Positions 1 through 8,081 are shown, counted from the stretch's first letter. The stretch: 64,000 bases of DNA from Allocatelliglobosispora scoriae (GCF_014204945.1 NZ_JACHMN010000002.1:2122503-2186502), one strand, 5' to 3'. Notes: generated by a model from the letters alone, not told the origin. Program-made: numbers and translations.

Positions 1-435
1 GCAGACCGTCTTGCCGAACATCTGGATCAGGCGGCGATAGGAGTCCCACACGAACCGCTCGTTGCCGGACCGCTTGGCGAGCCCGTGCACGCTGACATCG
101 GTGAGCCCGACGTTGAGCACGGTCTCCATCATGCCGGGCATCGAGAATTTGGCGCCGGAGCGTACCGACACGAGCAGCGGATCGTCGGCGTCGCCGAGGG
201 TCTTGCCCATCGTCGCTTCCAGCTGGCGGAGATGCGTGTCGATCTCCTGCGCGAGCTCGGCGGGCTGCCGCTTGTCGGCGAGGTAGGCCCGGCAGGCCTC
301 GGTGGTGATCGTGAACCCGGGCGGCACGGGCAGCCCCAGCCTGGTCATCTCGGCGAGATTCGCACCCTTGCCGCCGAGGAGATCCTTGAGATCCCGATTG
401 CCCTCGGCGAAGTCGTAGACATATTTGGTGGTCAT
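1..435 (-). CDS. ppdK: Pyruvate, phosphate dikinase, N-terminal part (runs off window)
   Basis: This is the first 145 codons of pyruvate, phosphate dikinase, which interconverts pyruvate + ATP + Pi and PEP + AMP + PPi in central carbon metabolism. The translation starts MTTKYVYDFAEG and carries the N-terminal nucleotide-binding hallmarks of the family: LLGGKGANLAEM (about residues 20-31), a PVPPGFTITTEAC segment, and the SVRSGAKFSMPGMMET motif near residue 95. ATG at 435-433 follows a GGGAGG ribosome site. The remaining roughly 740 residues (swivelling His domain, PEP domain) lie beyond the left edge. It is transcribed divergently from the P450 across a 343-bp gap. Confidence 0.95.
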   Translation of the reverse strand, partial: MTTKYVYDFAEGNRDLKDLLGGKGANLAEMTRLGLPVPPGFTITTEACRAYLADKRQPAELAQEIDTHLRQLEATMGKTLGDADDPLLVSVRSGAKFSMPGMMETVLNVGLTDVSVHGLAKRSGNERFVWDSYRRLIQMFGKTVC

Positions 436-778
436 TGCTGGCCTCCCATGGCGCCTTAACGCTCCCTTAGGCCGGACGTTATATCCGATGGGTCCGGGCG
501 GGAAACGCTTGGTGATACATGGCACAGCTGTCACCTTTGTCGCGTTCATACTAGTTCATGGACACGCTCCCACGAGCACAAACAAGCCGATATGTTGCCG
601 CCGGAGCAGGCCCCCCAAGATCGCCGCAACTCTTCAAGAGTTGGTCCTAAAACCCCGTTAGGACCAACTCTTGAAGAGTTGCGGCGATCTTGGGGCGGCC
701 GCGGACCGTGAGGACGACGTGTCTCACGGAACGATCTCCGTCTGGCGTGGGGATCGATGATCGTGGAGACTCTGTGGC
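436..778. other. Divergent intergenic region with a large hairpin
   Basis: These 343 bp separate the divergent ppdK and P450 starts. They must hold both promoters, though I see no convincing -35/-10 pair for either. The only clear structure is the 83-bp palindrome at 613-695. No open reading frame here resembles a protein; those present are mirror images of the palindrome. Confidence 0.6.
613..695. repeat. Family A palindrome, double copy (A1)
   Basis: Two perfect 38-nt arms (613-650 and 658-695) enclose a 7-nt loop. Each arm reads CCCCAAGATCGCCGCAACTC and onward, and contains the smaller palindrome AACTCTTCAAGAGTT. The element is thus a palindrome of palindromes that could form one long hairpin or a cruciform. 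It lies between divergently transcribed genes, so it is not simply a transcription terminator. Confidence 0.9.
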
Positions 779-1963
779 ATGGATTTCAGCGAGGCCGAGC
801 TCACCGCCAACCCGCACGAGGTGCTCACGCGGCTGCGTGAGGCCGGACCGGTGCACCGGTTCGATCTCATGCCGGGCACGGACGGCTGGCTGATCACCGG
901 CTATGACGACGCGCGCCGTGCGCTCACCGATCCCCGCCTCTCCAAGACCGCGATGATCAACGGTCGGCTCGGCGGCGGCGTCTTCCCCGCCGAGATCCAG
1001 CGGGCGATCAGCCTGCACATGCTCAACGCCGACCCGCCCGATCACACCCGGCTGCGCCGCCTCGTCTCGGCCGCCTTCACCGCCCGCCGGATGGAGGGGC
1101 TGCGGCCGAGGGTCCAGGAGATCACCGACGCGCTCATCGCCGACCTCGCCGGCCGGGAGACCGCCGACATCATCGACGACTTCGCCTTCCCGCTGCCGTT
1201 CACGGTGATCTGCGAGCTCATCGGCGTACCGCAGGTCGACCGGGACAACTTCCGGGCCTGGTCCAACACCCTCGTCGGCGGTGCGACCGATCCCGAGCAG
1301 GCGTTCCACGCCATCACGTCGATGACCTCATATGTCCGCGGCCTCGTCGAGCTCAAGCGCAGCGAGCCCGACGACGCGCTGCTCAGCGCCATGATCGACG
1401 TGACCGACAGCGGTGACCGGCTCAGCGAGGACGAGCTCACCTCGCTCGTCTTCCTGCTCCTCGTCGCCGGGCACGAGACGACGGTCAACCTGATCGGCAA
1501 CGCGATGTTCCTGCTGCTCTCCCGGCCCGACGACGCGGCGGCGCTGCGGGCGGACGAGTCGCTGCTGCCGGCGGCGGTCGAGGAGTTCCTCCGCTATGAG
1601 AGCCCGGTGAAGACGACGACCTACCGGATGACGACCGAGCCGGTCACCGTCGGCGACGTGACGATCCCGGCCGACGCGATCGTCATCGTCTCGCTGCTCT
1701 CGGCCAACCACGACAGCGGGACCTTCGCCGACGCCGAGGTCTTCGACCCGGCCCGCGTCGACGCCCAGCAGCACATCGCGTTCGGCTACGGCATCCACTA
1801 CTGCCTCGGCGCTCCGCTGGCCCGGCTGGAGGGGCAGATCGCGGTCGGCTCGCTGCTGCGGGCGTTCCCAGCGCTGGCTCCGGCCGAGCCGCTCGACGAG
1901 CTGACGTGGCGCCCGGGCATCCTGCTGCGCGGGCTCAACCACCTGCCGGTGAGACTGTCATAG
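779..1963 (+). CDS. Cytochrome P450 (bacterial class I, CYP107-like)
   Basis: A 394-residue soluble cytochrome P450 monooxygenase that would use ferredoxin-delivered electrons to hydroxylate a small molecule. Visible signatures are the I-helix oxygen-activation motif AGHETT (residues 230-235), the K-helix ExxR (E269-R272), and the haem loop FGYGIHYCLGAPLAR with Cys342 as the axial ligand. Length is typical of actinobacterial P450s. ATG at 779 follows GTGGAG. No ferredoxin or biosynthetic cluster adjoins it, so the substrate cannot be inferred. It stands alone upstream of tag. Confidence 0.93.
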   Translation: MDFSEAELTANPHEVLTRLREAGPVHRFDLMPGTDGWLITGYDDARRALTDPRLSKTAMINGRLGGGVFPAEIQRAISLHMLNADPPDHTRLRRLVSAAFTARRMEGLRPRVQEITDALIADLAGRETADIIDDFAFPLPFTVICELIGVPQVDRDNFRAWSNTLVGGATDPEQAFHAITSMTSYVRGLVELKRSEPDDALLSAMIDVTDSGDRLSEDELTSLVFLLLVAGHETTVNLIGNAMFLLLSRPDDAAALRADESLLPAAVEEFLRYESPVKTTTYRMTTEPVTVGDVTIPADAIVIVSLLSANHDSGTFADAEVFDPARVDAQQHIAFGYGIHYCLGAPLARLEGQIAVGSLLRAFPALAPAEPLDELTWRPGILLRGLNHLPVRLS

Positions 1964-1984
1964 CCTGGTCGTAGCGTTGTCGGT

Positions 1985-2554
1985 GTGAACGATCTGATCA
2001 TCGGCACCGATGGACTCGCCCGCTGTCGCTGGGGTGGCAGCACCCCCGATTACGCCTTCTATCACGACAACGAGTGGGGTCGGCCGCTGCACGGCGACGA
2101 CGCCCTCTTCGAGCGGGTCAGCCTGGAGGCGTTCCAGTCGGGGCTCTCCTGGATCACGATCCTGCGCAAGCGGGAGTCGTTCCGGGCCGCCTTCAGCGGC
2201 TTCGACATCAAGCGGGTCGCCGAGTTCGGCGACGACGACGTGACCCGCTTGCTCGGCGACGCGGGCATCGTGCGCAACAGGTCCAAGATCGAGGCGACGA
2301 TCGCCAACGCTCGGGCCGCGCTCGATCTGCCCGACGGCCTGTCGGAGCTGCTGTGGTCCTTCGCGCCGAAGCCCCGGAAGGCGCCGAAGGATTTCAGCGG
2401 GGTGCCCGCGACCACGCCCGAGTCGATCGCGATGGCCAAGGCGCTCAAGAAGCGCGGTTTCCGCTTCGTGGGCCCCACCACGGCCTATGCGTTGATGCAG
2501 GCCACCGGCATGGTCAACGATCACCTGGCGGGCTGCCACGCACGAGGGGACTGA
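1985..2554 (+). CDS. tag: DNA-3-methyladenine glycosylase I
   Basis: A 189-residue base-excision repair enzyme that removes 3-methyladenine from alkylated DNA. The N-terminus CRW...DYAFYHDNEWGRP is the family signature. The expected zinc-binding set is present: an early Cys (LARCRW), His (FYHDNEW), and a C-terminal His/Cys pair (NDHLAGCH). The middle carries GLSWITILRKRESFR and GPTTAYALMQATG. The GTG start at 1985 lies 21 nt after the P450 stop with no strong ribosome site. It may be co-transcribed with the P450, but the functions are unrelated. Confidence 0.95.
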   Translation: MNDLIIGTDGLARCRWGGSTPDYAFYHDNEWGRPLHGDDALFERVSLEAFQSGLSWITILRKRESFRAAFSGFDIKRVAEFGDDDVTRLLGDAGIVRNRSKIEATIANARAALDLPDGLSELLWSFAPKPRKAPKDFSGVPATTPESIAMAKALKKRGFRFVGPTTAYALMQATGMVNDHLAGCHARGD

Positions 2555-2617
2555 CGTCGGCCGCCCGTCCCGCTAGGGTTGGCAGCGGTAAAGGATCACA
2601 TGCGGAAGGTTTCGTCG

Positions 2618-3247
2618 ATGACGCACGCAGAGATCACATCCGATGAGCAGCTACGGGAGCTGCTCGGCCCGGCGATGCCCCGAGCCGTCACCAAGGAGCG
2701 CTTCAGCCTCCACGACCTGGACCGGCAATGGCTGGCCGCGTCCCCGTTCGTGCTGATCGCGACGTCCGCGGCCGACGGCACCTGCGACGTGTCGCCCAAG
2801 GGCGACCCGCCCGGCTTCACCGTGGTCCTCGACGACACGACGCTCGCGATTCCGGAGCGGTCGGGCAACCGGCGGGCCGACGGCTATCACAACATTCTGA
2901 GCAACCCGCACGTCGGGCTGATCTACTTCATTCCCGGGCGCAACGAGACACTGCGGATCAACGGTCGAGCCAGGCTCGTCAGCGACGCGCCGTTCTTCGA
3001 CGAGATGATCGTCAAGGGCCACCGGCCGCAGCTCGCGGTGATCGTCGAGATCGAGCAGATCTTCTTCCACTGCGGCAAGGCGTTCCTGCGCTCGGACCTG
3101 TGGCAGCCGGACTCATGGCACCCGGAGGTGCTGCCGTCGCACGCGAAGATCTCCCAGACGTTGCAGCCGTCGGGGATGACCCTTGAGGAGCTGGAGAAGT
3201 ATTACGGTCCCGACTACCTCAAGGGCCTCTACCCGGCGACGACCTGA
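2618..3247 (+). CDS. PPOX-class FMN-dependent flavoprotein (MSMEG_1061-like)
   Basis: About 209 residues of the pyridoxamine-5'-phosphate-oxidase-like split-barrel fold, which binds FMN or a related flavin. Family features are SPFVLIATSAADGTCDVSPKGD, then the IPERSGNRRADGYHNILSNPHVGLIYFIPG block, and an FFHCGKAFLRSDLWQPDSW C-terminal segment. It matches the general subfamily of about 200-residue actinobacterial PPOX proteins whose substrates are unknown. ATG at 2618 has GGAAGG about 8 nt upstream; an in-frame ATG at 2600 with AAAGGA is nearly as good. The enzymatic reaction is unassigned. Confidence 0.85.
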   Translation: MTHAEITSDEQLRELLGPAMPRAVTKERFSLHDLDRQWLAASPFVLIATSAADGTCDVSPKGDPPGFTVVLDDTTLAIPERSGNRRADGYHNILSNPHVGLIYFIPGRNETLRINGRARLVSDAPFFDEMIVKGHRPQLAVIVEIEQIFFHCGKAFLRSDLWQPDSWHPEVLPSHAKISQTLQPSGMTLEELEKYYGPDYLKGLYPATT

Positions 3248-4738
3248 TCAGACCGGCGGGCGCACCTCACGGCGGAGGATCTTGCCGGTCGCGGTCTTGG
3301 GCAGCGCCTCCACGATCCACACCTGGCGGGGATATTTATAGGCCGCCAGCCGCTCCTTGACGAAGGCGATGAGCTCCTCCGCCGTCGCGGTGGCACCCGG
3401 TTTGAGGGCCACCGCGGCGGCGATCTCCTCGCCCCACTCCGCGTGGGCCACACCGACGACTGCCGCTTCGGCGACGGCCGGGTGCTCGTAGAGCACCTCC
3501 TCGACCTCCCGCGGGTAGACGTTGTATCCGCCCCGGATGATCAGGTCCTTCTTGCGGTCGACGATGTAGAAGTAGCCGTCGTCGTCCTGCTTGGCGAGGT
3601 CGCCGCTGCGGAACCAGCCGTCCGGGATCGCTTCCGCGGTCGCCTCGGCATTGCCCCAGTAGCCCTTCATGATGTTGTGGCCGCGGATCGCGATCTCGCC
3701 GACCTCACCGACCGCGACATCGCCGCCGTCGGGCCCGACGAGCTTCATCTCGACTCCCTCGATCGGGGTGCCGATCGAACCGGCCTTGCGCTCCCGGTCA
3801 GGGTGGTTGAAGGAGGCGACCGGCGAGGTCTCCGAGAGGCCGTAGCCCTCCAGGATGATCGCGTCGAACGCCGCCTCGAAGGCGTGCAGCACCTCCACCG
3901 GCAGGGCCGAGCCGCCTGACGCGCAGCAGCGCAGCGAGCTCAGGTCGAACCCCGCCCGGTCCGGGTGGTTGAGAAGTGCGGCATACATGGTGGGTACGCC
4001 TTCGAAAAGCGTCACCCGATCCCGCTGGATCACCTCGAGCGCCTTGCCCGCATCGAACCTCGGCACCAGGGTCAGGCAGGCGCCGACATGGACCGCCGCG
4101 TTGAGCGCGCAGGTCTGCCCGAAGGAGTGGAACAGCGGCAGGCAGCCCATGACGATGTCGTCCGGCCCGAGTTGCAGCAGCGTACGCGTGGTCACCTCGG
4201 CGTTGACCGCGAGATTGGCATGCGTCAGCTCGGCACCCTTGGGCTTCCCCGTCGTGCCCGACGTGTAGAGGATGACCGCAGTCTCCTCATCGGACCGCTC
4301 GACCACCTCGGGAGCCGCGGTCTGCGCGCCGAGCAGCGCACCCCAGCCGGAGTCGGTGACGATGACCTGCGTGCCGGCGGCCTCGCCACCCTTGACGGCG
4401 TCCTCGGCGAAGTCGGGCCAGACGAAGAGCAGCTTCGCGCCGGAGTCGTGGAGGTAATACTCCACCTCACGCGCCTTGAGCAGCGGGTTCATCGGGACGA
4501 CGACGGCACCGGCCCGCAGGATTCCGTAATAGATCGCCGGGAAGTGCGGCACGTTGGGCAGCATCAGGCCGACGCGGTCGCCGGGTGCGATGCCGTTGGC
4601 GGTGAGGAGCCCGGCGACCAGGGACGACTGGGCGTCGAGCGCGGCGTAGGTCGTGATGTGATCGTCAAGCTTGATCGCGGGCCGCTCGGGGAAACGGGCG
4701 GCGGAAGCGGCGAGATTGCCCGCGAGATTGGACATCAT
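3248..4738 (-). CDS. Acyl-CoA ligase (AMP-forming, fatty-acid type)
   Basis: A 496-residue member of the ANL adenylating superfamily that activates a carboxylic acid as acyl-AMP and transfers it to CoA. Motifs visible in order are the P-loop YTSGTTGKPKGAEL (about 157-170), GYGLSETSP (about 300), the hinge DRKKDLIIRGGYNVYPREVEE (about 395-415), and the catalytic Lys in KTATGKILRREV near the C-terminus. ATG at 4738, or the following ATG at 4735, sits after AGGTG. It lies 8 nt downstream of an alpha/beta hydrolase, so the two form an operon. This is probably a fatty-acid ligase of medium or long chain specificity. Confidence 0.92.
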   Translation of the reverse strand: MMSNLAGNLAASAARFPERPAIKLDDHITTYAALDAQSSLVAGLLTANGIAPGDRVGLMLPNVPHFPAIYYGILRAGAVVVPMNPLLKAREVEYYLHDSGAKLLFVWPDFAEDAVKGGEAAGTQVIVTDSGWGALLGAQTAAPEVVERSDEETAVILYTSGTTGKPKGAELTHANLAVNAEVTTRTLLQLGPDDIVMGCLPLFHSFGQTCALNAAVHVGACLTLVPRFDAGKALEVIQRDRVTLFEGVPTMYAALLNHPDRAGFDLSSLRCCASGGSALPVEVLHAFEAAFDAIILEGYGLSETSPVASFNHPDRERKAGSIGTPIEGVEMKLVGPDGGDVAVGEVGEIAIRGHNIMKGYWGNAEATAEAIPDGWFRSGDLAKQDDDGYFYIVDRKKDLIIRGGYNVYPREVEEVLYEHPAVAEAAVVGVAHAEWGEEIAAAVALKPGATATAEELIAFVKERLAAYKYPRQVWIVEALPKTATGKILRREVRPPV

Positions 4739-4746
4739 GCACCTGC

Positions 4747-4760
4747 TTACTTATCAGTAA
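4747..4760. promoter_or_regulatory. Perfect 14-bp palindrome at hydrolase/ligase junction
   Basis: TTACTTATCAGTAA is a perfect inverted repeat (TTACT/AGTAA around a 4-bp centre). It covers the hydrolase stop codon and ends 9 nt before the ligase start. It resembles the half-site geometry of TetR-family operators. Its position inside an operon makes a regulatory role uncertain, and chance is possible. Confidence 0.25.
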
Positions 4761-5622
4761 TGTGTGCCGCGATGGTAGCCGCGGGCCGGTCCGTCATCAA
4801 GATCGTATAGTGATTCGTCTCCGCGATCAGCTCAGTCCGCAGCTGTGGGGCCTGCTGCGCCCAGTGGTCGACGAGCGGCTGCGGCAGCATCCCCGGCTCC
4901 TGGCCGAACATGCCCTTCGGCGCGTGCAGCAGCACCGTCGGCACCCGCAGATCGATCAGGTCCGCGCCGAAGCTCGCGGCACCGACCAGCAGATCCCGGC
5001 CGTCCTCGGCGACGGCCGCCGGGTTGGCCTTGGAGTGGATCGCGCCGGGCTCCCCCGCCGCGTCGTAGCGGGCGTAGGCCTCGATGTCGTCGTTCCACTC
5101 CGTGCCGAGGGCCGGGTGGGCGCGGAAGAAGTCGACATAGACCTCCTCCGACGCGTAGGTCTCGCTCAGCCGTGCCAGCGCCGGGCCCAGGGTCAGCTTG
5201 AGCAGCTGGTCCAGGTCGGCGCCCTCCGGCACCGGCAGCGGCAGGCCGCCGTCGACGAGAACCATCTTGCTGAAGAGATCGGGGCGGGCGACGGCGGCCC
5301 GCAGCGCGGCGTAGGCACCCATCGACTGGCCGGTCAGCACGATCGGCTCGGCCGCCGCGCCGAACTGCTCGGCGGCGGCGCAGATGTCGGCCGCGTGCCG
5401 GGTCATCCCGAAGGGTCCGGCCAGCCCGTTGCTGCCGCCGCGACCGCGCAGGTCGAGCGAGATCAGACTCCACTCGTCGGGCAGGTGCCGGGCCACGGTC
5501 CGGTAGGACATCGCCGAGGCGGTGATCCCGTGCGCGGCGAGGGCGATCCGCGGTCCGCTGCCGAAGCGCAGCGCCCGCAACGGCCCCGCCGGTACGTCGA
5601 TATCCAGGTACTCCATGCTCAT
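4747..5622 (-). CDS. Alpha/beta-fold hydrolase
   Basis: A 291-residue serine hydrolase. The nucleophile elbow is GQSMGAYAAL (Ser100 counted from ATG 5622). The oxyanion region AAHGIT sits near residue 30, the DLRGRGGSNG strand follows, and the catalytic His lies in ETNHYTILM near the C-terminus. ATG at 5622 is preferred because it follows GAGAGG; an in-frame upstream codon at 5634 would run into repeat A2. The gene heads an operon with the acyl-CoA ligase 8 nt downstream, which suggests hydrolysis of an ester, thioester or lactone before CoA activation. The substrate is unknown. Confidence 0.87.
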   Translation of the reverse strand: MSMEYLDIDVPAGPLRALRFGSGPRIALAAHGITASAMSYRTVARHLPDEWSLISLDLRGRGGSNGLAGPFGMTRHAADICAAAEQFGAAAEPIVLTGQSMGAYAALRAAVARPDLFSKMVLVDGGLPLPVPEGADLDQLLKLTLGPALARLSETYASEEVYVDFFRAHPALGTEWNDDIEAYARYDAAGEPGAIHSKANPAAVAEDGRDLLVGAASFGADLIDLRVPTVLLHAPKGMFGQEPGMLPQPLVDHWAQQAPQLRTELIAETNHYTILMTDRPAATIAAHITDK

Positions 5623-5638
5623 CCAACCTCTCAAGATC

Positions 5639-5705
5639 GCCGCAACTCTTCAAGAGCTGGTCCTCGAACGGGCCTCCTCAGGACCAGCTCTTGAAGAGTT
5701 GCGGC
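5639..5705. repeat. Family A palindrome (A2)
   Basis: Two perfect 26-nt arms (5639-5664 and 5680-5705) flank a 15-nt loop. The core is the variant AACTCTTCAAGAGCT. It lies between the end of the TetR gene and the start of the hydrolase gene, both on the minus strand. Confidence 0.85.
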
Positions 5706-5707
5706 TG

Positions 5708-6355
5708 TTAGCGGGCGCCGACGATGTTGTGGGCGTAGGTGATGAAGGCTTCGGCCACCTGCTCGCGGGTGTAGGGCTGATCGGGTCCGAACCAGCTCGC
5801 CACGCGTACCCCCATGCTGCCGATGGCGATGCCGGCGAGCGTGACGTCGGCGACCGAGAAGGCGCCGCTCGCGACGCCGTCGATCAGGACCTCGTAGAGC
5901 AGCTGGCGAGAGCGCTCGCGCAGCGTGAGGGCGGGTGCGGCGCTCTCGGGCGAGAGCGCGTGCAGCTCGCTGTTGGCGACGAGCGCGAGCAGCGGGTAGT
6001 CGGTGTGGCTGTAGACCTGGGCCCGGACCAGGGCCGCGAGCCGCTCGGCCGGGCTCGGACCGGCGTCGGCGAGCGCCTGCTCCAGCTCGCGGAAGAGGCC
6101 GTCGTGTCCGATGTAGACCAGCTCGGCGAGGATGTGCTCCTTCGACGGGTAGTGCGCGTAGAGCGTCGCCGAGTTGATGCCGACCTCGGCGGCGATCTGC
6201 CGGATCGAGGTGCCGTGGAAGCCCAGGTCGGCATAGAGCTTGAGACCGGCGTGCAGGATCCGTCCCCGGGTGCCCGGCGGGGCGACGCCCTCGGGCAGCT
6301 CCACCGCGACAGCGGTGAGGCGGCGCGGTTCCCAGGTCGGGTTTGTCGTGGTCAC
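5708..6355 (-). CDS. TetR-family transcriptional repressor
   Basis: A 215-residue regulator. The N-terminal helix-turn-helix is clear: RILHAGLKLYADLGFHGTSIRQIAAEVGINSATLYAHYPSKEHILAEL in the canonical TetR form, followed by a helical ligand domain with YTREQVAEAFI near the end. The GTG at 6355 follows TAGGAG and is preferred over longer in-frame readings, which would cross the operator region. Two inverted repeats (6365-6378 and 6421-6440) lie immediately upstream and flank the promoter of the divergent esterase. It therefore probably represses both itself and the esterase. The ligand is unknown. Confidence 0.92.
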   Translation of the reverse strand: MTTTNPTWEPRRLTAVAVELPEGVAPPGTRGRILHAGLKLYADLGFHGTSIRQIAAEVGINSATLYAHYPSKEHILAELVYIGHDGLFRELEQALADAGPSPAERLAALVRAQVYSHTDYPLLALVANSELHALSPESAAPALTLRERSRQLLYEVLIDGVASGAFSVADVTLAGIAIGSMGVRVASWFGPDQPYTREQVAEAFITYAHNIVGAR

Positions 6356-6364
6356 GAGGCTCCT

Positions 6365-6378
6365 ACCAATCGATTGGT
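6365..6378. promoter_or_regulatory. Operator O1, probable TetR site
   Basis: ACCAATCGATTGGT is a perfect 14-bp palindrome 10 nt upstream of the TetR GTG. Its final T is the first base of the -35 hexamer of the divergent esterase promoter. It shares CCAATC/GATTGG half-sites with O2. Confidence 0.75.
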
Positions 6379-6406
6379 TGACACGATAGCGCCTCAGGCG
6401 GATAGT
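6378..6406 (+). promoter_or_regulatory. Promoter of the secreted esterase
   Basis: TTGACA (6378-6383) is the consensus -35. A 17-nt spacer leads to GATAGT (6401-6406) as -10. The promoter sits exactly between the two operators, so bound repressor would block polymerase access. Confidence 0.7.
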
Positions 6407-6420
6407 GACCAGCACCACCC

Positions 6421-6440
6421 ATCCAATCAACCGATTGGAT
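6421..6440. promoter_or_regulatory. Operator O2, probable TetR site
   Basis: ATCCAATCAACCGATTGGAT is a 20-bp inverted repeat (8-nt arms, 4-nt centre). It lies just downstream of the -10 hexamer, over the likely transcription start of the esterase. Its half-sites match O1 but with 4 extra bases between them. Confidence 0.72.
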
Positions 6441-6470
6441 GGGCTCTCACAGTCGAGAGGAGGAGTGGGC

Positions 6471-7472
6471 ATGTCTGTCTCGTCCCCAGACCGTCCCGCT
6501 CGAACCCGGTTCCGCCGGGCCGTCACCGCCCTCACCATCGCCCTCATCGCGGCCCTGCTCCCGGCCGTGCCCGCCCGCGCCGCCGGTGGGAGCTACTTCG
6601 CCGGCGTCTATGTGAGTCTCACCGGCACGCGCGACTACCACGGTTACGTGCCGTCGAGCTATCGCGCGGGGACTCCCATGCCGCTGCTCGTCGCCCTGCA
6701 CGGCTGCACGGAGAACGATGTCGGCTTCGACCTGCTCTCCGGTTGGAGCGCGCTGGCGGAGCGGCGCGGCTTCATCGTCGTCTTCCCCGACCAGGCCACC
6801 ATCGTCAACCCGGCCCAGTGCTGGAACTGGCCGCTCGGCACCAATCAGCACCGGGGCTGGGGCGAGCCGTCGATCATCGCGGGGATCACGAGCCGGATGC
6901 GCTCGCAGTTCACCGTCGACTCCCGGCGGATCTTCACGACCGGGGTCTCCGCCGGTGGCGTGATGGCGAACATCATGGCCGTCACCTACCCCGATGTCTT
7001 CGCCGCCGCGAGCATCATGGCCGGCTGTGAGTACGAGTGCGATCTGCTGCGGCTGCGCACACCCGACCAGGCCGGACGGGATGCCTATCGGGAGATGGGC
7101 AGCCGGGCCCGCCCCGTGCCGGTCATCATCTTCCAGGGCACCGCCGACCTCATCGTGCCGCCGGTGACCGCCGACCGGATCGCCGGGCAGTGGGCGCAGG
7201 CCGACGACCTGGCGGCAGACGGCGGGATCGACGACGGTGACGTGGACGCGACCGCCGACGAGGTGATCGCCGGACAGGTGCCGGGCGGGCGCAGCTTCAC
7301 GCGTTCGGTCTACCGGAGCACGTCCGGCTCGGTCCTCATCGAGAAATACCTGATCGACGGGGCCGGGCACGCCTATCCGGGCGGGTGCTCGTGCAGCCTC
7401 TTCGGAGATCCCTCCGGTCCCGACGCCAGCGGCCTCACCTGGGACTTCTTCCTCGCCCACCCGAAGGTCTGA
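6471..7472 (+). CDS. Secreted PHB-depolymerase/feruloyl-esterase-like hydrolase
   Basis: A 333-residue exported esterase of the LpqC/poly(3-hydroxybutyrate) depolymerase type. It has a twin-Arg-like N-terminus (TRFRRAV), a hydrophobic stretch and an Ala-rich cleavage site (PARAAGG). The catalytic elements are GVSAGG (Ser160), the Asp region FQGTADLIVPP, and His in GAGHAYPGG. CWNW and other Cys suggest disulfides. ATG at 6471 follows GGAGGAG. Control is by the divergent TetR protein through operators O1 and O2. The natural substrate (polyester, acetylated or feruloylated polysaccharide) cannot be told from sequence. Confidence 0.88.
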   Translation: MSVSSPDRPARTRFRRAVTALTIALIAALLPAVPARAAGGSYFAGVYVSLTGTRDYHGYVPSSYRAGTPMPLLVALHGCTENDVGFDLLSGWSALAERRGFIVVFPDQATIVNPAQCWNWPLGTNQHRGWGEPSIIAGITSRMRSQFTVDSRRIFTTGVSAGGVMANIMAVTYPDVFAAASIMAGCEYECDLLRLRTPDQAGRDAYREMGSRARPVPVIIFQGTADLIVPPVTADRIAGQWAQADDLAADGGIDDGDVDATADEVIAGQVPGGRSFTRSVYRSTSGSVLIEKYLIDGAGHAYPGGCSCSLFGDPSGPDASGLTWDFFLAHPKV

Positions 7473-7480
7473 CAACGAAG

Positions 7481-7539
7481 AGCCGCAGCCCTTCACGAGG
7501 TGGTCCCAAGGAGGCGCCACCTCGTGAAGAGTTGCGGCT
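7481..7539. repeat. Diverged family A hairpin (A3)
   Basis: Two 23-nt arms (7481-7503, 7517-7539; two mismatches) with a 13-nt loop. The outer part GCCGCAACTCTTCA matches family A, but the inner part reads CGAGGTGG instead of AGAGTTGG. It lies between the esterase and the Nudix gene. Confidence 0.7.
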
Positions 7540-7565
7540 GGAGGCTGCGGCCTAGAGTGTTCGGC

Positions 7566-8018
7566 GTGGAGATACCGATCGCGCCGAAGCGGGCTAGCGT
7601 ACGCGTGGTGTGCCTGGACGCCGCCGATCGAGTCCTGCTGCTGCAGTGGCGCGATCCGCACAGCGGCAGGTTGCTCTGGGAGCCACCCGGTGGTGGCGTC
7701 GAACCCGGCGAGGCGCCGGTCGACGCGGCCCGCCGGGAGCTGCTGGAGGAGACCGGCCTGGTCACGGTGATCGAGGACCGGCCGGTTCTGGTCGACCGGG
7801 ACGTGATCTGGAAGAGCCGTCGCCATCTCGTCACCGAGCCGTTCTTCCTGGCCCGCATCGATGCCGACGCGCCGGTGCTCAGCCGAGCCGGCCTGGAGGT
7901 CGAGGAGCAGGTCAATCTCGGCGGCTACGCCTGGGTCGCCATCGACGAGTTCGCCGGCCTCCCCGATGCGCTCGAACCCCCGCACCTCGCCGAGGTCGTC
8001 GCCGAACTCCGCACCTAG
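7566..8018 (+). CDS. Nudix hydrolase
   Basis: A 150-residue Nudix pyrophosphohydrolase. The complete Nudix box GGGVEPGEAPVDAARRELLEETG follows a strand reading VRVVCLDAADRVLLLQW, so the metal-binding Glu residues are intact. The substrate (nucleotide, ADP-ribose or another X-linked diphosphate) cannot be assigned. GTG at 7566 lacks a ribosome site but has TAGAGT 7 nt upstream, so the message may be leaderless. Upstream in-frame codons would run through hairpin A3 and are less likely. Confidence 0.88.
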   Translation: MEIPIAPKRASVRVVCLDAADRVLLLQWRDPHSGRLLWEPPGGGVEPGEAPVDAARRELLEETGLVTVIEDRPVLVDRDVIWKSRRHLVTEPFFLARIDADAPVLSRAGLEVEEQVNLGGYAWVAIDEFAGLPDALEPPHLAEVVAELRT

Positions 8019-8019
8019 T

Positions 8020-8081
8020 CACGTTGTGCAGCAAAGCGTGGCCATTTCGCTGCGCGAGGCCACGCTTTGCTGCAAAACGTG
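8020..8081. repeat. Family B palindrome (B1)
   Basis: Near-perfect 24-nt arms (8020-8043, 8058-8081) built on GCAGCAAAGCGTGGCC, with a 14-nt loop. It sits between the convergent Nudix and amine oxidase genes. The same element recurs at 21625 and 38351. Confidence 0.85.

Noticed and set aside
613-695. Families A-C as insertion sequences
   Set aside because: No transposase, target-site duplication or terminal inverted repeat of IS type was found. They are non-coding palindromes.
779-1963. P450 as part of a natural-product cluster
   Set aside because: No ferredoxin, polyketide, peptide-synthetase or terpene gene lies near; neighbours are repair and housekeeping genes.
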